Below are positions 34,783 to 43,294 of a stretch of DNA of 64,000 nt, piece after piece. Where the stretch lies: assembly GCA_018242205.1 (NCBI GenBank), contig JAFECJ010000010.1, positions 1 through 64,000 of the forward strand. The letters run 5' to 3'. The notes beneath the pieces are model-generated. The model was not told the origin of the DNA and made no database searches. It worked only from the letters and a program-made list of their open reading frames with translations. The number at the start of each line of letters is the position of its first letter. Position 1 is the first letter of the stretch. Position numbers and translations under genes: made by a program. Source of the DNA: Pseudomonadota bacterium. Lineage in GTDB: Bacteria > Pseudomonadota > Alphaproteobacteria > Rhizobiales > Xanthobacteraceae.

Positions 34783-37272
34783 ATGAGATTACTTCTGCGT
34801 TTCCTCGGCTTCCTGTTCGCGGCGGGCACCATTGTGTTCGTCGTCGGCGTTGCCGCGGTGTCCGGCCTGCTGTGGCACTACTCCAAGGACCTGCCGGATT
34901 ACTCGCAGCTCCAGGACTACGAGCCGCCAGTGATGACGCGCGTCCACGCGGCCGACGGCTCTCTGGTGGCCGAATACGCCCGCGAGCGCCGGCTCTACCT
35001 GCCGATTCAGGCCGTGCCGAAGCTCGTCATCCATGCGTTCCTCGCCGCCGAGGACAAGAACTTCTACGAGCATGGCGGTCTCGATTTCACCGGCATCGCG
35101 CGCGCCGCGCTGAGCTATGTGCAGAACCTCGGCTCCAATCGCCGGCCGCAGGGTGCGTCGACCATCACGCAGCAGGTGGCGAAGAACTTCCTGTTGACCA
35201 ACGAGGTGTCGTTCTCGCGCAAGATCAAGGAAGCGCTGCTCGCGCTCAAGATCGAGCGCACCTATTCGAAGGACAAGATCCTCGAACTCTATCTCAACGA
35301 AATCTATCTCGGTCTCGGCGCCTACGGCGTCGCCGCCGCCTCACTCGTCTATTACGACAAGAGCGTCAACGAACTGACCATTCCGGAGGCGGCCTATCTC
35401 GCTTCGCTGCCGAAGGGTCCGGCGCTGTTCCACCCGTTCCGCCAGCGCGAGCGCGCGCTCGAGCGCCGCAACTGGGTGATCGATCGCATGGCCGAAGCCG
35501 GTTTCATCAAACAGTCCGATGCCGAAGCCGCCAAGAAGACCGGTCTCGGCGTCACCACCAAGCCGACCGTTGCCCACACGTTCTCGGCCGAATATTTCGC
35601 CGAGGAAGTGCGCCGCGAGCTGTACGATCGCTACGGCGAAAAGAAGCTGTATGAGGGCGGCCTGTCGGTGCGCACGACGCTCGACACCAAGATGCAGGTC
35701 ATTGCCCGCAAGACGCTGACCGACGGTCTCGTCAAATACGACGAAGCGCATGGCTGGCGCGGCCCGATCACCAAGATCGACATCGCCGGCGACTGGGGCA
35801 TCAAGCTCGCCGAGGTGAAGACGCTCAACGACGTCGCGCCGTGGCGCGGCGCGGTGGTGCTGGAAGTCACCGACCAGTCGGCGCGCGTCGGCCTGCAGCC
35901 CGCGCACGATCTGGCCGGCCGCGTCGATCGGGCCCGCGACATCGGCATCGTTCCGCTCGAGTACATGAAATGGGCGAAGGTCTCCGGCAAGGCCCCGACC
36001 AAGGTCGGCCAGGTGCTGGCGCCCGGCGACGTCGTCTATGTCGAGCCCGACGATAAGAAAGACGGCCAGTACCGCCTGCGCCAGGTTCCCGAAGTCTCTG
36101 GCGCCATGGTGGTGGAAGATCCGTGGACCGGCCGCGTGCTGGCGATGGTCGGCGGCTTCTCCTACGACCAGAGCCAGTTCAATCGCGCGACGCAGGCGCT
36201 GCGCCAGCCGGGCTCATCGTTCAAGCCGATCGTCTACGCGACCGCGCTCGACAACGGCTACACGCCGTCGTCGCTGGTACTCGACGCGCCGATCGAACTC
36301 GACCAGGGCCCCGGCCTCGGCGTGTGGAAACCGGAGAACTACGAACAGAACTTCTTCGGTCCATCGACCCTGCGCTTCGGCATCGAGCATTCGCGCAACG
36401 TGATGACGGTGCGTCTGGCGCAGGACATCGGCATGCCGCTGATCGCCGACTATGCGCGGCGCTTCGGCGTCTATGACAGCCTGCCGCCTTATCTGTCGTT
36501 CTCGCTCGGCGCAGGTGAAACCACGCTGCTGCGCATGGTCACGGCCTATTCGATGATCGACAATGGCGGCCGTAAGGTGAAGCCGACCTTGATCGACCGT
36601 ATCCAGGATCGCTACGGCCACACCGTCTATCGCCACGACGAGCGCGAATGCATCGGCTGCGACGCGGCGAAGTGGGAGAACCAGCCGGAGCCGTCGCTGA
36701 TCGATCGCCGCGAACAGGTTATCGACCCGATGACCGCCTATCAGATCACGTCGATCATGGAAGGCGTCGTGACGCGCGGCACCGCCGGCGGCGTCGGCTT
36801 CCAGCGCGAATTCGGCAAGCCGGTCGCCGGCAAGACCGGCACCACCAACGACTACAAGGACGCCTGGTTCATCGGCTTCACGCCTGACGTCGTGGTCGGC
36901 GTCTATTTCGGGTACGACAAGCCGCGTTCGCTTGGCCGCGGCGAAACCGGCGGCCGTCTGGCGGCGCCGGTGGTCAAGGACTTCATGAAGGCCGCGCTCG
37001 CCGACCGGCCGGCGGCGCCGTTCCGCGTGCCGCCCGGCATCAAGCTGATCCGCGTCGATCTCAAGACCGGCATGCGCGCCGGCCCCGATACGCAGAAGGC
37101 GATCCTTGAAGCGTTCAAGCCCGGCACCGCGCCGCCCGACAATTACTCCGTGGTCGGCTACGACAGCGGACAGGGCGGCGGCCCTGGCGCTCCACCGCCG
37201 CCGTATTTCGGTCAGAGCGTATCGCCCGAGTCCGGCCGCGCCGTAAGGTCCGGCACCGGCGGGCTGTACTGA
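34783..37272 (+). CDS. mrcA: Penicillin-binding protein 1A (bifunctional transglycosylase/transpeptidase)
   Basis: 829 residues from ATG 34783; a TTG 15 bases earlier is an alternative. Membrane anchor about 6-31. GT51 glycosyltransferase domain with catalytic E90 (AAEDKNFYEHGGLDF) and the downstream GASTITQQVAKNF and KxKEAxxA-type motifs. Linker (OB-like) domain around 300-440. Transpeptidase domain with S478-S-F-K481 and K684-T-G and the SRN-type motif HSRNVMT. Ends in a glycine/proline-rich tail. Polymerises and cross-links peptidoglycan at the cytoplasmic membrane. Confidence 0.97.
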   Translation: MRLLLRFLGFLFAAGTIVFVVGVAAVSGLLWHYSKDLPDYSQLQDYEPPVMTRVHAADGSLVAEYARERRLYLPIQAVPKLVIHAFLAAEDKNFYEHGGLDFTGIARAALSYVQNLGSNRRPQGASTITQQVAKNFLLTNEVSFSRKIKEALLALKIERTYSKDKILELYLNEIYLGLGAYGVAAASLVYYDKSVNELTIPEAAYLASLPKGPALFHPFRQRERALERRNWVIDRMAEAGFIKQSDAEAAKKTGLGVTTKPTVAHTFSAEYFAEEVRRELYDRYGEKKLYEGGLSVRTTLDTKMQVIARKTLTDGLVKYDEAHGWRGPITKIDIAGDWGIKLAEVKTLNDVAPWRGAVVLEVTDQSARVGLQPAHDLAGRVDRARDIGIVPLEYMKWAKVSGKAPTKVGQVLAPGDVVYVEPDDKKDGQYRLRQVPEVSGAMVVEDPWTGRVLAMVGGFSYDQSQFNRATQALRQPGSSFKPIVYATALDNGYTPSSLVLDAPIELDQGPGLGVWKPENYEQNFFGPSTLRFGIEHSRNVMTVRLAQDIGMPLIADYARRFGVYDSLPPYLSFSLGAGETTLLRMVTAYSMIDNGGRKVKPTLIDRIQDRYGHTVYRHDERECIGCDAAKWENQPEPSLIDRREQVIDPMTAYQITSIMEGVVTRGTAGGVGFQREFGKPVAGKTGTTNDYKDAWFIGFTPDVVVGVYFGYDKPRSLGRGETGGRLAAPVVKDFMKAALADRPAAPFRVPPGIKLIRVDLKTGMRAGPDTQKAILEAFKPGTAPPDNYSVVGYDSGQGGGPGAPPPPYFGQSVSPESGRAVRSGTGGLY

Positions 37273-37293
37273 CCGGATTCTGGATGTTCCGAA

Positions 37294-38655
37294 CTACGCG
37301 GCCGGCGCATGCGCCGGCCGTCGTGTTATGGCGCGCCAAAGATGTGCGAGCAGCGATTGCAGAGTTACGGGCGCGTCGGTCGCCAGGATCGCGGCGGCGA
37401 AGACGATGGCGATCGCGGCCGACTCGCTGCGATAGGTGAAGTGCGAGTGCGTCTGCGTGTGGTTGTTGAGAATCTCGAACCACGCCATCGCGATCAGTGT
37501 CGGCGAACTCAAGAGCAGAAAGCGCCGTCCGTCGAAGGCGCTCCAATGCGCGCGCAGGAATACGGCCGTCGCCGCCGCGAACAGCGCGACGAAGACGCTG
37601 CCGACCGAGATGAACGATTGCAGGATCATCGTCAGTGTCGGTACGAGCGGATACATCGGCACGACCGAGTCGGCTTCGACGCCGTACAGCCGCAGCGTGA
37701 TCTGCTTGAGGATCGACAGGCCCTGCTGCTGCGCGTCCGGTGACATCCAGACGGCGAGCGCCCATTCCGTCGCCCAGGTCAGGCCGTAGCCGCCGAACCA
37801 GGCAAGCGCCGTGAATCCGGCCGCGATCAGCGCCGGTGCCACGGCGGTGCGCGCGATCGGCACGGGGCGTGAAAGCTCGGTCGTCATGACGATGAAGGCG
37901 AACAGCATCGGCATCATTGGCGGGTTGATGAGGAAGTCGACGTAATTAAATACGGCGCCGAACAGCGCGGCGACGACGATGGCCAGCGTGAAGTTCCGTC
38001 GTGCCGGATAAAGTCGCGCGAACAGTCCGGCGCCGAAGAGGATCAGCATCATGCTCAGCGCGTGGGTGGTGATGTTCCACATGCGCCAGATGTCGGTGAG
38101 GCTCAGCAGCACGACGAAGAACAGGCCCGCCGCCGTCGGTCCGATGCCGCGGCGCAGGCCGACGAAGAAATAGAGCGTGGCCGCGAGCAGAAGGACGGCG
38201 TTGACGAAACGTGTCTCGCCAAGACTGAACACGCTCAGCATTGGCCACAGGTAAACGCGGTAGCCGTGCCAGTAGCGCGCGTAATCGGTGCGGTCGGCCG
38301 TCTCGATACCTTTGGCGAGGCTTTCGACTTCGCCGCATGGCCCGACATAGCGCGAATGCATCACCGGCCGCAGGGCGGCTGTCAGCGCATCGGGATCGGG
38401 ATCGATCGCGACCAGTAGCCCGGTACATTCGGTAAACTGGTGGCCGCCGCGGTGGATCAACTGGCGCGGTTTCTCGTCGGCCGACAGCACGCCACCGGCA
38501 AAGGCTTGGGTGATGTGGGCGCGAATCGCCGGCAGGTCGGCATGCTGGCGGGCGATGACGAGGGAGCCGACGAACAGCGGCTGCACCGCCAGCACGGCGG
38601 CGATCGCCAGGAACGAGGCAACCATCACGCGCCGGAGCAATGTCTTAACGGGCAA
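37294..38655 (-). CDS. Polytopic membrane protein of unknown function
   Basis: 453 residues with about ten hydrophobic segments. Between the first membrane helix (about 10-30) and the second lies a soluble extracytoplasmic loop of about 100 residues containing two cysteines (FTECTGLL, VGPCGEVES) and conserved-looking YARYWHGYRVYLWP. Resembles GT-C-type glycosyltransferases and hypothetical proteins of Rhizobiales in layout; no function can be stated. Overlaps a palindrome at its 3' end. Divergent from prfB, convergent with mrcA. Confidence 0.65.
   Translation of the reverse strand: MPVKTLLRRVMVASFLAIAAVLAVQPLFVGSLVIARQHADLPAIRAHITQAFAGGVLSADEKPRQLIHRGGHQFTECTGLLVAIDPDPDALTAALRPVMHSRYVGPCGEVESLAKGIETADRTDYARYWHGYRVYLWPMLSVFSLGETRFVNAVLLLAATLYFFVGLRRGIGPTAAGLFFVVLLSLTDIWRMWNITTHALSMMLILFGAGLFARLYPARRNFTLAIVVAALFGAVFNYVDFLINPPMMPMLFAFIVMTTELSRPVPIARTAVAPALIAAGFTALAWFGGYGLTWATEWALAVWMSPDAQQQGLSILKQITLRLYGVEADSVVPMYPLVPTLTMILQSFISVGSVFVALFAAATAVFLRAHWSAFDGRRFLLLSSPTLIAMAWFEILNNHTQTHSHFTYRSESAAIAIVFAAAILATDAPVTLQSLLAHLWRAITRRPAHAPAA
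37299..37320. terminator. Palindrome between convergent mrcA and membrane-protein genes
   Basis: Perfect 22-base palindrome made of CGGCCGGCGCA and its complement, inside the last codons of the minus gene and 27 bases after the mrcA stop. No T run follows on either side, so its action as terminator is only plausible. Confidence 0.4.
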
Positions 38656-38802
38656 GGGGCGCGCTTCCGTTTTGGGCCTGCCGGGCCGGGGCCAAGGCGG
38701 CGGGACCTTTGACCGGTTTGGCGCAGGCCGTCAATCGGCCGGGCCGGTTGCGAAACCGGGGCGATGCCGCTACATGCTGCGGCAAGAGACAGGATCCGAG
38801 AA

Positions 38803-39934
38803 ATGCGCGCAGAAACCCAGAATCTCATCGAAGAGATCAAGCAGTCGGTCGGGCTGCTGAGGAGGCATCTTTGACGTCGATGCCGCGACACGACGTCTGG
38901 CCGAACTGAACAAGGCGGCCGAAGACCCCAATCTCTGGAACGATCCCCTCAAGGCCCAGAAGGCCATGCGCGAGCGCGACGCGCTCGAAGACCAGCTCAA
39001 GGCGCTGGCTCGCATCGAACAGGAACTCGAAGACAACCTGATGCTGATCGAACTCGGTGAGGCCGAGGACGACCAGGCGACCATTGGCGACGCCGAAGTG
39101 GCGCTCAAGGGTCTCAAGGGCGAAGTGGCACGGCGCGAGCTCGAAGCGCTGCTATCGGGCGAAGCCGACGCCAACGACTGCTATCTCGAAGTCCATGCCG
39201 GCGCCGGCGGCACCGAGAGCAACGACTGGGCCGGCATGCTGCTGCGCATGTATGTGCGCTGGGCCGAGAAGAAGGGTTACAAGGTCGACTGGCTCGAAGA
39301 GAGCGAAGGCGAGGGCGCCGGCATCAAATCGGCGACCGTCCAGATCAAGGGCCACAACGCCTATGGCTGGCTCAAGAGCGAGAACGGCGTGCATCGTCTG
39401 GTGCGCATCTCGCCGTTCGATGCCAATGCGCGGCGGCACACTTCGTTCGCCAGCGTCGTCGTCTATCCGGTGGTCGACGACAACATCAAGATCGAGATCA
39501 ACGAGAAGGACGTGCGCACCGACGTGATGCGCTCGGGCGGCGCCGGCGGCCAGCACGTCAACAAGACGGAATCGGCGGTGCGTCTGACCCATGAACCTTC
39601 GGGCATCGTCGTGAAGTGCCAGCAGGACCGTTCGCAGCATCGCAACCGCGCCATGGCCTGGGACATGCTGCGCGCCAAGCTGTTCGAGCGCGAGGTGAAG
39701 AAGCGCGAGGCGGTCGCCGAAGCCGAGCAGGACGCCAAGACCGATATCGGCTGGGGCCATCAGATCCGCTCGTACGTCTTGCAGCCGTATCAGATGGTGA
39801 AGGACCTGCGTACCGGCGTTTCGACCTCGGATAGCTCCGGCGTGCTCGACGGCGACCTCGACCAGTTCATGCAGGCGGCGCTGGCGCAGAAGGCGTTTGG
39901 CGGCGGGCCTCTCGAAGTCGAGGACGTGGAGTAA
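38803..39934 (+). CDS. prfB: Peptide chain release factor 2 with programmed +1 frameshift
   Basis: Start ATG 38803; 22 codons are read before CTT (38869-38871) and in-frame TGA (38872-38874). After a +1 shift reading continues with GAC at 38873 to the stop at 39934, giving 376 residues. The signal is complete: a Shine-Dalgarno-like AGGAGG (38859-38864) 4 bases before the slippery CTT-TGA-C. RF2 thereby regulates its own level, since it reads UGA. SPF specificity motif at 203-205 (E. coli 205-207) and GGQ at 248-250. Frame-independent gene callers start it at 38966 or elsewhere. Confidence 0.97.
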
Positions 39935-39997
39935 GCTCGGGCGGAAGGTTGATTCGTTGCCGGCGCCGGCCAAGCGCCGGCTGACCGGACCGCCGCG

Positions 39998-40579
39998 ATG
40001 AGAAGCTTTCCCAAGTCTCGGGTCGATGCGCTGACCGACGGCATCTTCGCCTTTGCGATGACGCTTCTGGTGCTCGACGTGCGGTTGCCGGCGGACGTTG
40101 CCATCCACGACAGCGCCGAGCTGATCGCCAGACTGCGCGAGCTCGGCCCCGGATATCTCGTTTATGTCATCAGCTTCTTCGTGCTGGCCGCGCAATGGCG
40201 TGGCGCGATCGAATTGCGCCGCGTCGATGAGGTGTCGCATCAGGCGCTGAGCTGGTCGATCGTCTATCTGTTCTTCATCACCTCGGTGCCGTTCTCGAGC
40301 AGCATCGTCGGCCGCCATGGCGACCTGCCGCCGGCGGTGTGGCTCTACGCCGTCAATATGATCGTGGTCGCCGCATTGTCACTGTGGCTGCGGTCGCTCG
40401 AAGTCCTGCCTGAGCATCGGGCCAAGGCGCGCGCGGGCGATATCGGCACGCTGGTCTTCATCGCCTCGGCGCTTGTGTCGGTGGCCTTGACCTTCATTGC
40501 GCCGGGCCACGCGATGTACGCCTATCTGCTGAATTTCCTCGCCACGCCGCTGTCGCGCTGGCGCGGCGCGGAAGCCTGA
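39998..40579 (+). CDS. TMEM175-like potassium channel family protein (DUF1211)
   Basis: 193 residues, six hydrophobic segments. The TMEM175 signature is R-V-D-A-L-T-D-G-I-F-A-F-A-M-T-L-L-V-L-D (8-27) in the first membrane helix, whose Phe-x-x-x-Thr/Leu positions line the potassium pore in this family. Usually bacterial members carry one such repeat and form tetramers. Probably K+ leak conductance. Located 63 bases after prfB, with a GC-rich hairpin (39959-39981) between, so may have its own promoter. Confidence 0.88.
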   Translation: MRSFPKSRVDALTDGIFAFAMTLLVLDVRLPADVAIHDSAELIARLRELGPGYLVYVISFFVLAAQWRGAIELRRVDEVSHQALSWSIVYLFFITSVPFSSSIVGRHGDLPPAVWLYAVNMIVVAALSLWLRSLEVLPEHRAKARAGDIGTLVFIASALVSVALTFIAPGHAMYAYLLNFLATPLSRWRGAEA

Positions 40580-40757
40580 CGGCGACCTGTTACCTCCGAT
40601 CCCGAAATTGAAGCGAATCCAGGCCGTTAAGCGCTGCCGGGGCGGCGGCGGATTCGTGATGGTCAGCACAGCCGCCCCGGGCCGGCGCGACTAGCGTTGC
40701 AACCAATGAAGGCCGCTGACGTTGATGAGCAGCGGCCATCGGAAACAGGAGAGTGTC

Positions 40758-40973
40758 GTGTTTAAAAAAGTGACCCCAGCCGTGATCATCGCGGCCGTCC
40801 TTGCCGGCATTTTCACCGCCGTGGCGGGCTCGAGCGACAAGCTCGACGCCAGCCCGATCGCTGAGCCGGCGCAGAGCGTCTTGAAGTCCTGCACGCAGCA
40901 GGCATGGCCTTATCTCGATTGCGTCGGCACGCAGTTCGGCGACAAACACGTGCGCGTCATCAAGATGAATTGA
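40758..40973 (+). CDS. Small exported or membrane-anchored protein
   Basis: 71 residues from a GTG at 40758, chosen because CAGGAG sits 6 bases before it (a TTG/ATG further up is possible). N-terminal hydrophobic segment about 7-24 (TPAVIIAAVLAGIFTAVAG), then an acidic region and a C-terminal module CTQQAWPYLDCVGTQFG with a possible disulfide (C45/C55). Similar short exported proteins with a WPYLDC-like pattern occur in Bradyrhizobiaceae; function unknown. Apparently a single gene. Confidence 0.7.
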   Translation: MFKKVTPAVIIAAVLAGIFTAVAGSSDKLDASPIAEPAQSVLKSCTQQAWPYLDCVGTQFGDKHVRVIKMN

Positions 40974-41052
40974 TCGCGCCGCCGACATCCGCATTCGTCA
41001 ACGGCGCCGCATTCGGCGCCGTTTGCATGTTCAGGCTGACGATGTCGCCTGG

Positions 41053-42405
41053 TCAGATATTGGCGCCGAGCACGCTCGGGCCGAGCCGTAATCCGGCGCG
41101 CAGGAACTTTTGCGGGTTGACCGGCTTGTCGTCGATCCGCACTTCGTAATGCAGGTGCGGGCCCGTGGAGCGTCCGGTCGAGCCAATGCGGCCGATGGTC
41201 TGCCCCATGACGACGTGCTGGCCGACCTTGACCTCGATCTTCGACATATGGCCGTAACGGGTGACCAGGCCGTTGCCATGATCGACTTCGACCATGTTGC
41301 CATAACCACCGGCCCAGGCGGCGCGGGTGACGCGGCCATTGGCGGTGACGCGCACCGGATCGCCGATGTCGCCGCGTAGATCGATGCCGGTATGGATTGC
41401 CGGACCGCCGAGGAACGGGTCCATGCGCATGCCGAAGGGCGACGTCATGTCGACCTCGCCGACCACCGGCTTGCGCAGGGGAACGACGGTGAGGGCCTGG
41501 GTGTAACGGTTGAGCTGGGCGCGGGCGACGTTGATGCGCCAGATCTGCCGCTCGAACGGACCGGAGTCGCCGCGCGGCGCCTTGAGTGGCACGTATGGTC
41601 CGCCGCTGGCGGCGCCGGAACCCTTGCCGACATTGATGCCGAGGTCGGCGAGTACGCCGCCGATGGCGCGCGCTTTGCTGTCGGCTTTTTCTTCCATGTT
41701 GGTCAGCGCCGCGATCTGCCGGTGGTCGATCTTGTCGAGCGACAGCGATACGCGGTCGAGAAGACCGTCGATGCCGGCGCCGCCGGCATTGTCGGCAAGC
41801 CGCGTATTGGCGCCGGCCGGCTCGCGCGATTGCAGCCGCGCTTCGCGGTCAGGTGGGGCGGTAAAGATCACGGTGTCGCTGATTGGCGACGGCTTGATCG
41901 GACGAGCGCCGCGCAGGTCGGGCATCTTCGAGGGCTTGATCGAGCCGGTAACGCCGGCATCGCCGGCGATCGCCGATGTGCGCTGCTCGAGCAGGGCCTG
42001 CCGGCGCAGCAGCGCCTGCAGTTTCTGCTCGACTTGCTCCTGATCGAGCATCTGCCGGCTGGTGATGCGGTCGACCTGGGCGCGCAATTCGGCGATGCGG
42101 TCTTCGTAGGCGAACTGCATCGACGCCTGACGGCCGATCAGGCTCTTCAGGACGTCGTCCTTGAAGGCAAAATAGGTGCCGGTACCGATCGACCAGATGG
42201 CCATGATCACCAGCGTGCCGACGACGATCCAGAAGGCGACCGGGCCCAGCCGGACCTGACGGCCGTGGTGCACCAGCGTGTAGTCGTGGGCGTGGGCCTT
42301 GTTGGCCGCGTGGGCGCGATTGATGTGCCGCGACACGCTGGCCGCCGAAGGCGCGCGATTGGCGGCGGAAGGGTGGTCGTATTGGGAGTAGGCTACTTGC
42401 GACAT
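41053..42405 (-). CDS. M23-family (LytM) peptidoglycan endopeptidase, membrane-anchored
   Basis: 450 residues. Cytoplasmic His-rich N-terminus, one membrane segment about 54-80, a coiled-coil stretch about 95-150, a linker, then an M23 domain in the last 130 residues: HTGIDLRGDIGDPV (H and D zinc ligands), GHMSKI, GSTGRSTGPHLHYEV (HxH). All zinc ligands present, so probably an active endopeptidase; some NlpD/EnvC-like proteins with this layout regulate amidases. Upstream gap of about 180 bases to the Bcp gene. Confidence 0.92.
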   Translation of the reverse strand: MSQVAYSQYDHPSAANRAPSAASVSRHINRAHAANKAHAHDYTLVHHGRQVRLGPVAFWIVVGTLVIMAIWSIGTGTYFAFKDDVLKSLIGRQASMQFAYEDRIAELRAQVDRITSRQMLDQEQVEQKLQALLRRQALLEQRTSAIAGDAGVTGSIKPSKMPDLRGARPIKPSPISDTVIFTAPPDREARLQSREPAGANTRLADNAGGAGIDGLLDRVSLSLDKIDHRQIAALTNMEEKADSKARAIGGVLADLGINVGKGSGAASGGPYVPLKAPRGDSGPFERQIWRINVARAQLNRYTQALTVVPLRKPVVGEVDMTSPFGMRMDPFLGGPAIHTGIDLRGDIGDPVRVTANGRVTRAAWAGGYGNMVEVDHGNGLVTRYGHMSKIEVKVGQHVVMGQTIGRIGSTGRSTGPHLHYEVRIDDKPVNPQKFLRAGLRLGPSVLGANI

Positions 42406-42593
42406 GAACGCTCCGCGCGCGATCGCCGCCGCGCGGACGGGACCTCAGTCCCGATATCAGCCTCATATGGTTAAGAATATCGTAAGCCGATCCGCGCAGA
42501 GGGCGAATTTCGCTGCCTTCCCATACCTTTGCAGCCGCGACCTGATGTCGCCGGGCGCCGGCCGGGCGGCCATTTCACACTGGCCGGATGTGC

Positions 42594-43088
42594 TCAAAGA
42601 GCGCGGGCCGCCTCCAGCACCTCGTCGGCGTGGCCGGGCACCTTGACGCTCGGCCAGACGCGGACGATGCGGCCCTTGCCGTCGATCAGAAATGTCTTGC
42701 GGATGACCCCGAGGAACTTGCGGCCATACATCGATTTCTCGCCCCAGGCACCGTAGGCTTCCAGCATCGCCGTCGACTCGTCGGAGGCGAGGCCGATCTT
42801 GAGCTTGTGCTTGGTTTTGAACTTGGCCTGGGCCGCGACCGGGTCGGCCGAGACGCCGAGAATTTCCGTGTCGGCTTTGGCGAAGGCCGGGCGCAGACGC
42901 GAAAAATCCATCGCTTCCTTGGTGCAGCCGGGAGTGTCGGCCCGGGGGTAGAAATAAAGGACGAGGTTGCGGTCCTTGAAATCCTTCAGCGAGACGCTGG
43001 TACCGTCGTCGCGAGTCAGTTTGAAGGGGGGAGCCTTGGCGCCGGCGGCGAGTTCAGAGGCTTTTTCAACGGGTTTGGCCGGGGACAT
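42594..43088 (-). CDS. bcp: Peroxiredoxin of the Bcp/PrxQ family, 1-Cys type
   Basis: 164 residues from ATG 43088, preceded by AGGAAGG; an upstream in-frame ATG at 43154 adds a tail outside the family. Reduces peroxides. Peroxidatic cysteine C55 in RADTPGCTKEAMDF with T and R of the active site. The usual PrxQ resolving cysteine five residues later is methionine (M60) and no other cysteine is visible, so it is 1-Cys-like and would need an external thiol. Divergent from the AsmA-like gene. Confidence 0.92.
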   Translation of the reverse strand: MSPAKPVEKASELAAGAKAPPFKLTRDDGTSVSLKDFKDRNLVLYFYPRADTPGCTKEAMDFSRLRPAFAKADTEILGVSADPVAAQAKFKTKHKLKIGLASDESTAMLEAYGAWGEKSMYGRKFLGVIRKTFLIDGKGRIVRVWPSVKVPGHADEVLEAARAL

Positions 43089-43294
43089 GTGCCTTCCTTT
43101 CGTCGCTTTCGCGCGGTCAATCTCGGCCATGCCATTTGCATCGGGCGGATGCAACCGGCTTTACGGTCCGCGGGGACCGGGGCTGCGCCAGGCGGGCCGC
43201 GGAAGCAACAGACCGGCACACCGCAGGGGCGGTGGGGGGACCGGCGCGTGGTGAGGCCGTCACGGCCCCGCGCGCCTATACCATTCGCGAGGGC

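Noticed and set aside
39959-39981. Hairpin GCCGGCGC/GCGCCGGC after prfB
   Set aside because: No T run follows, so intrinsic termination is not supported.
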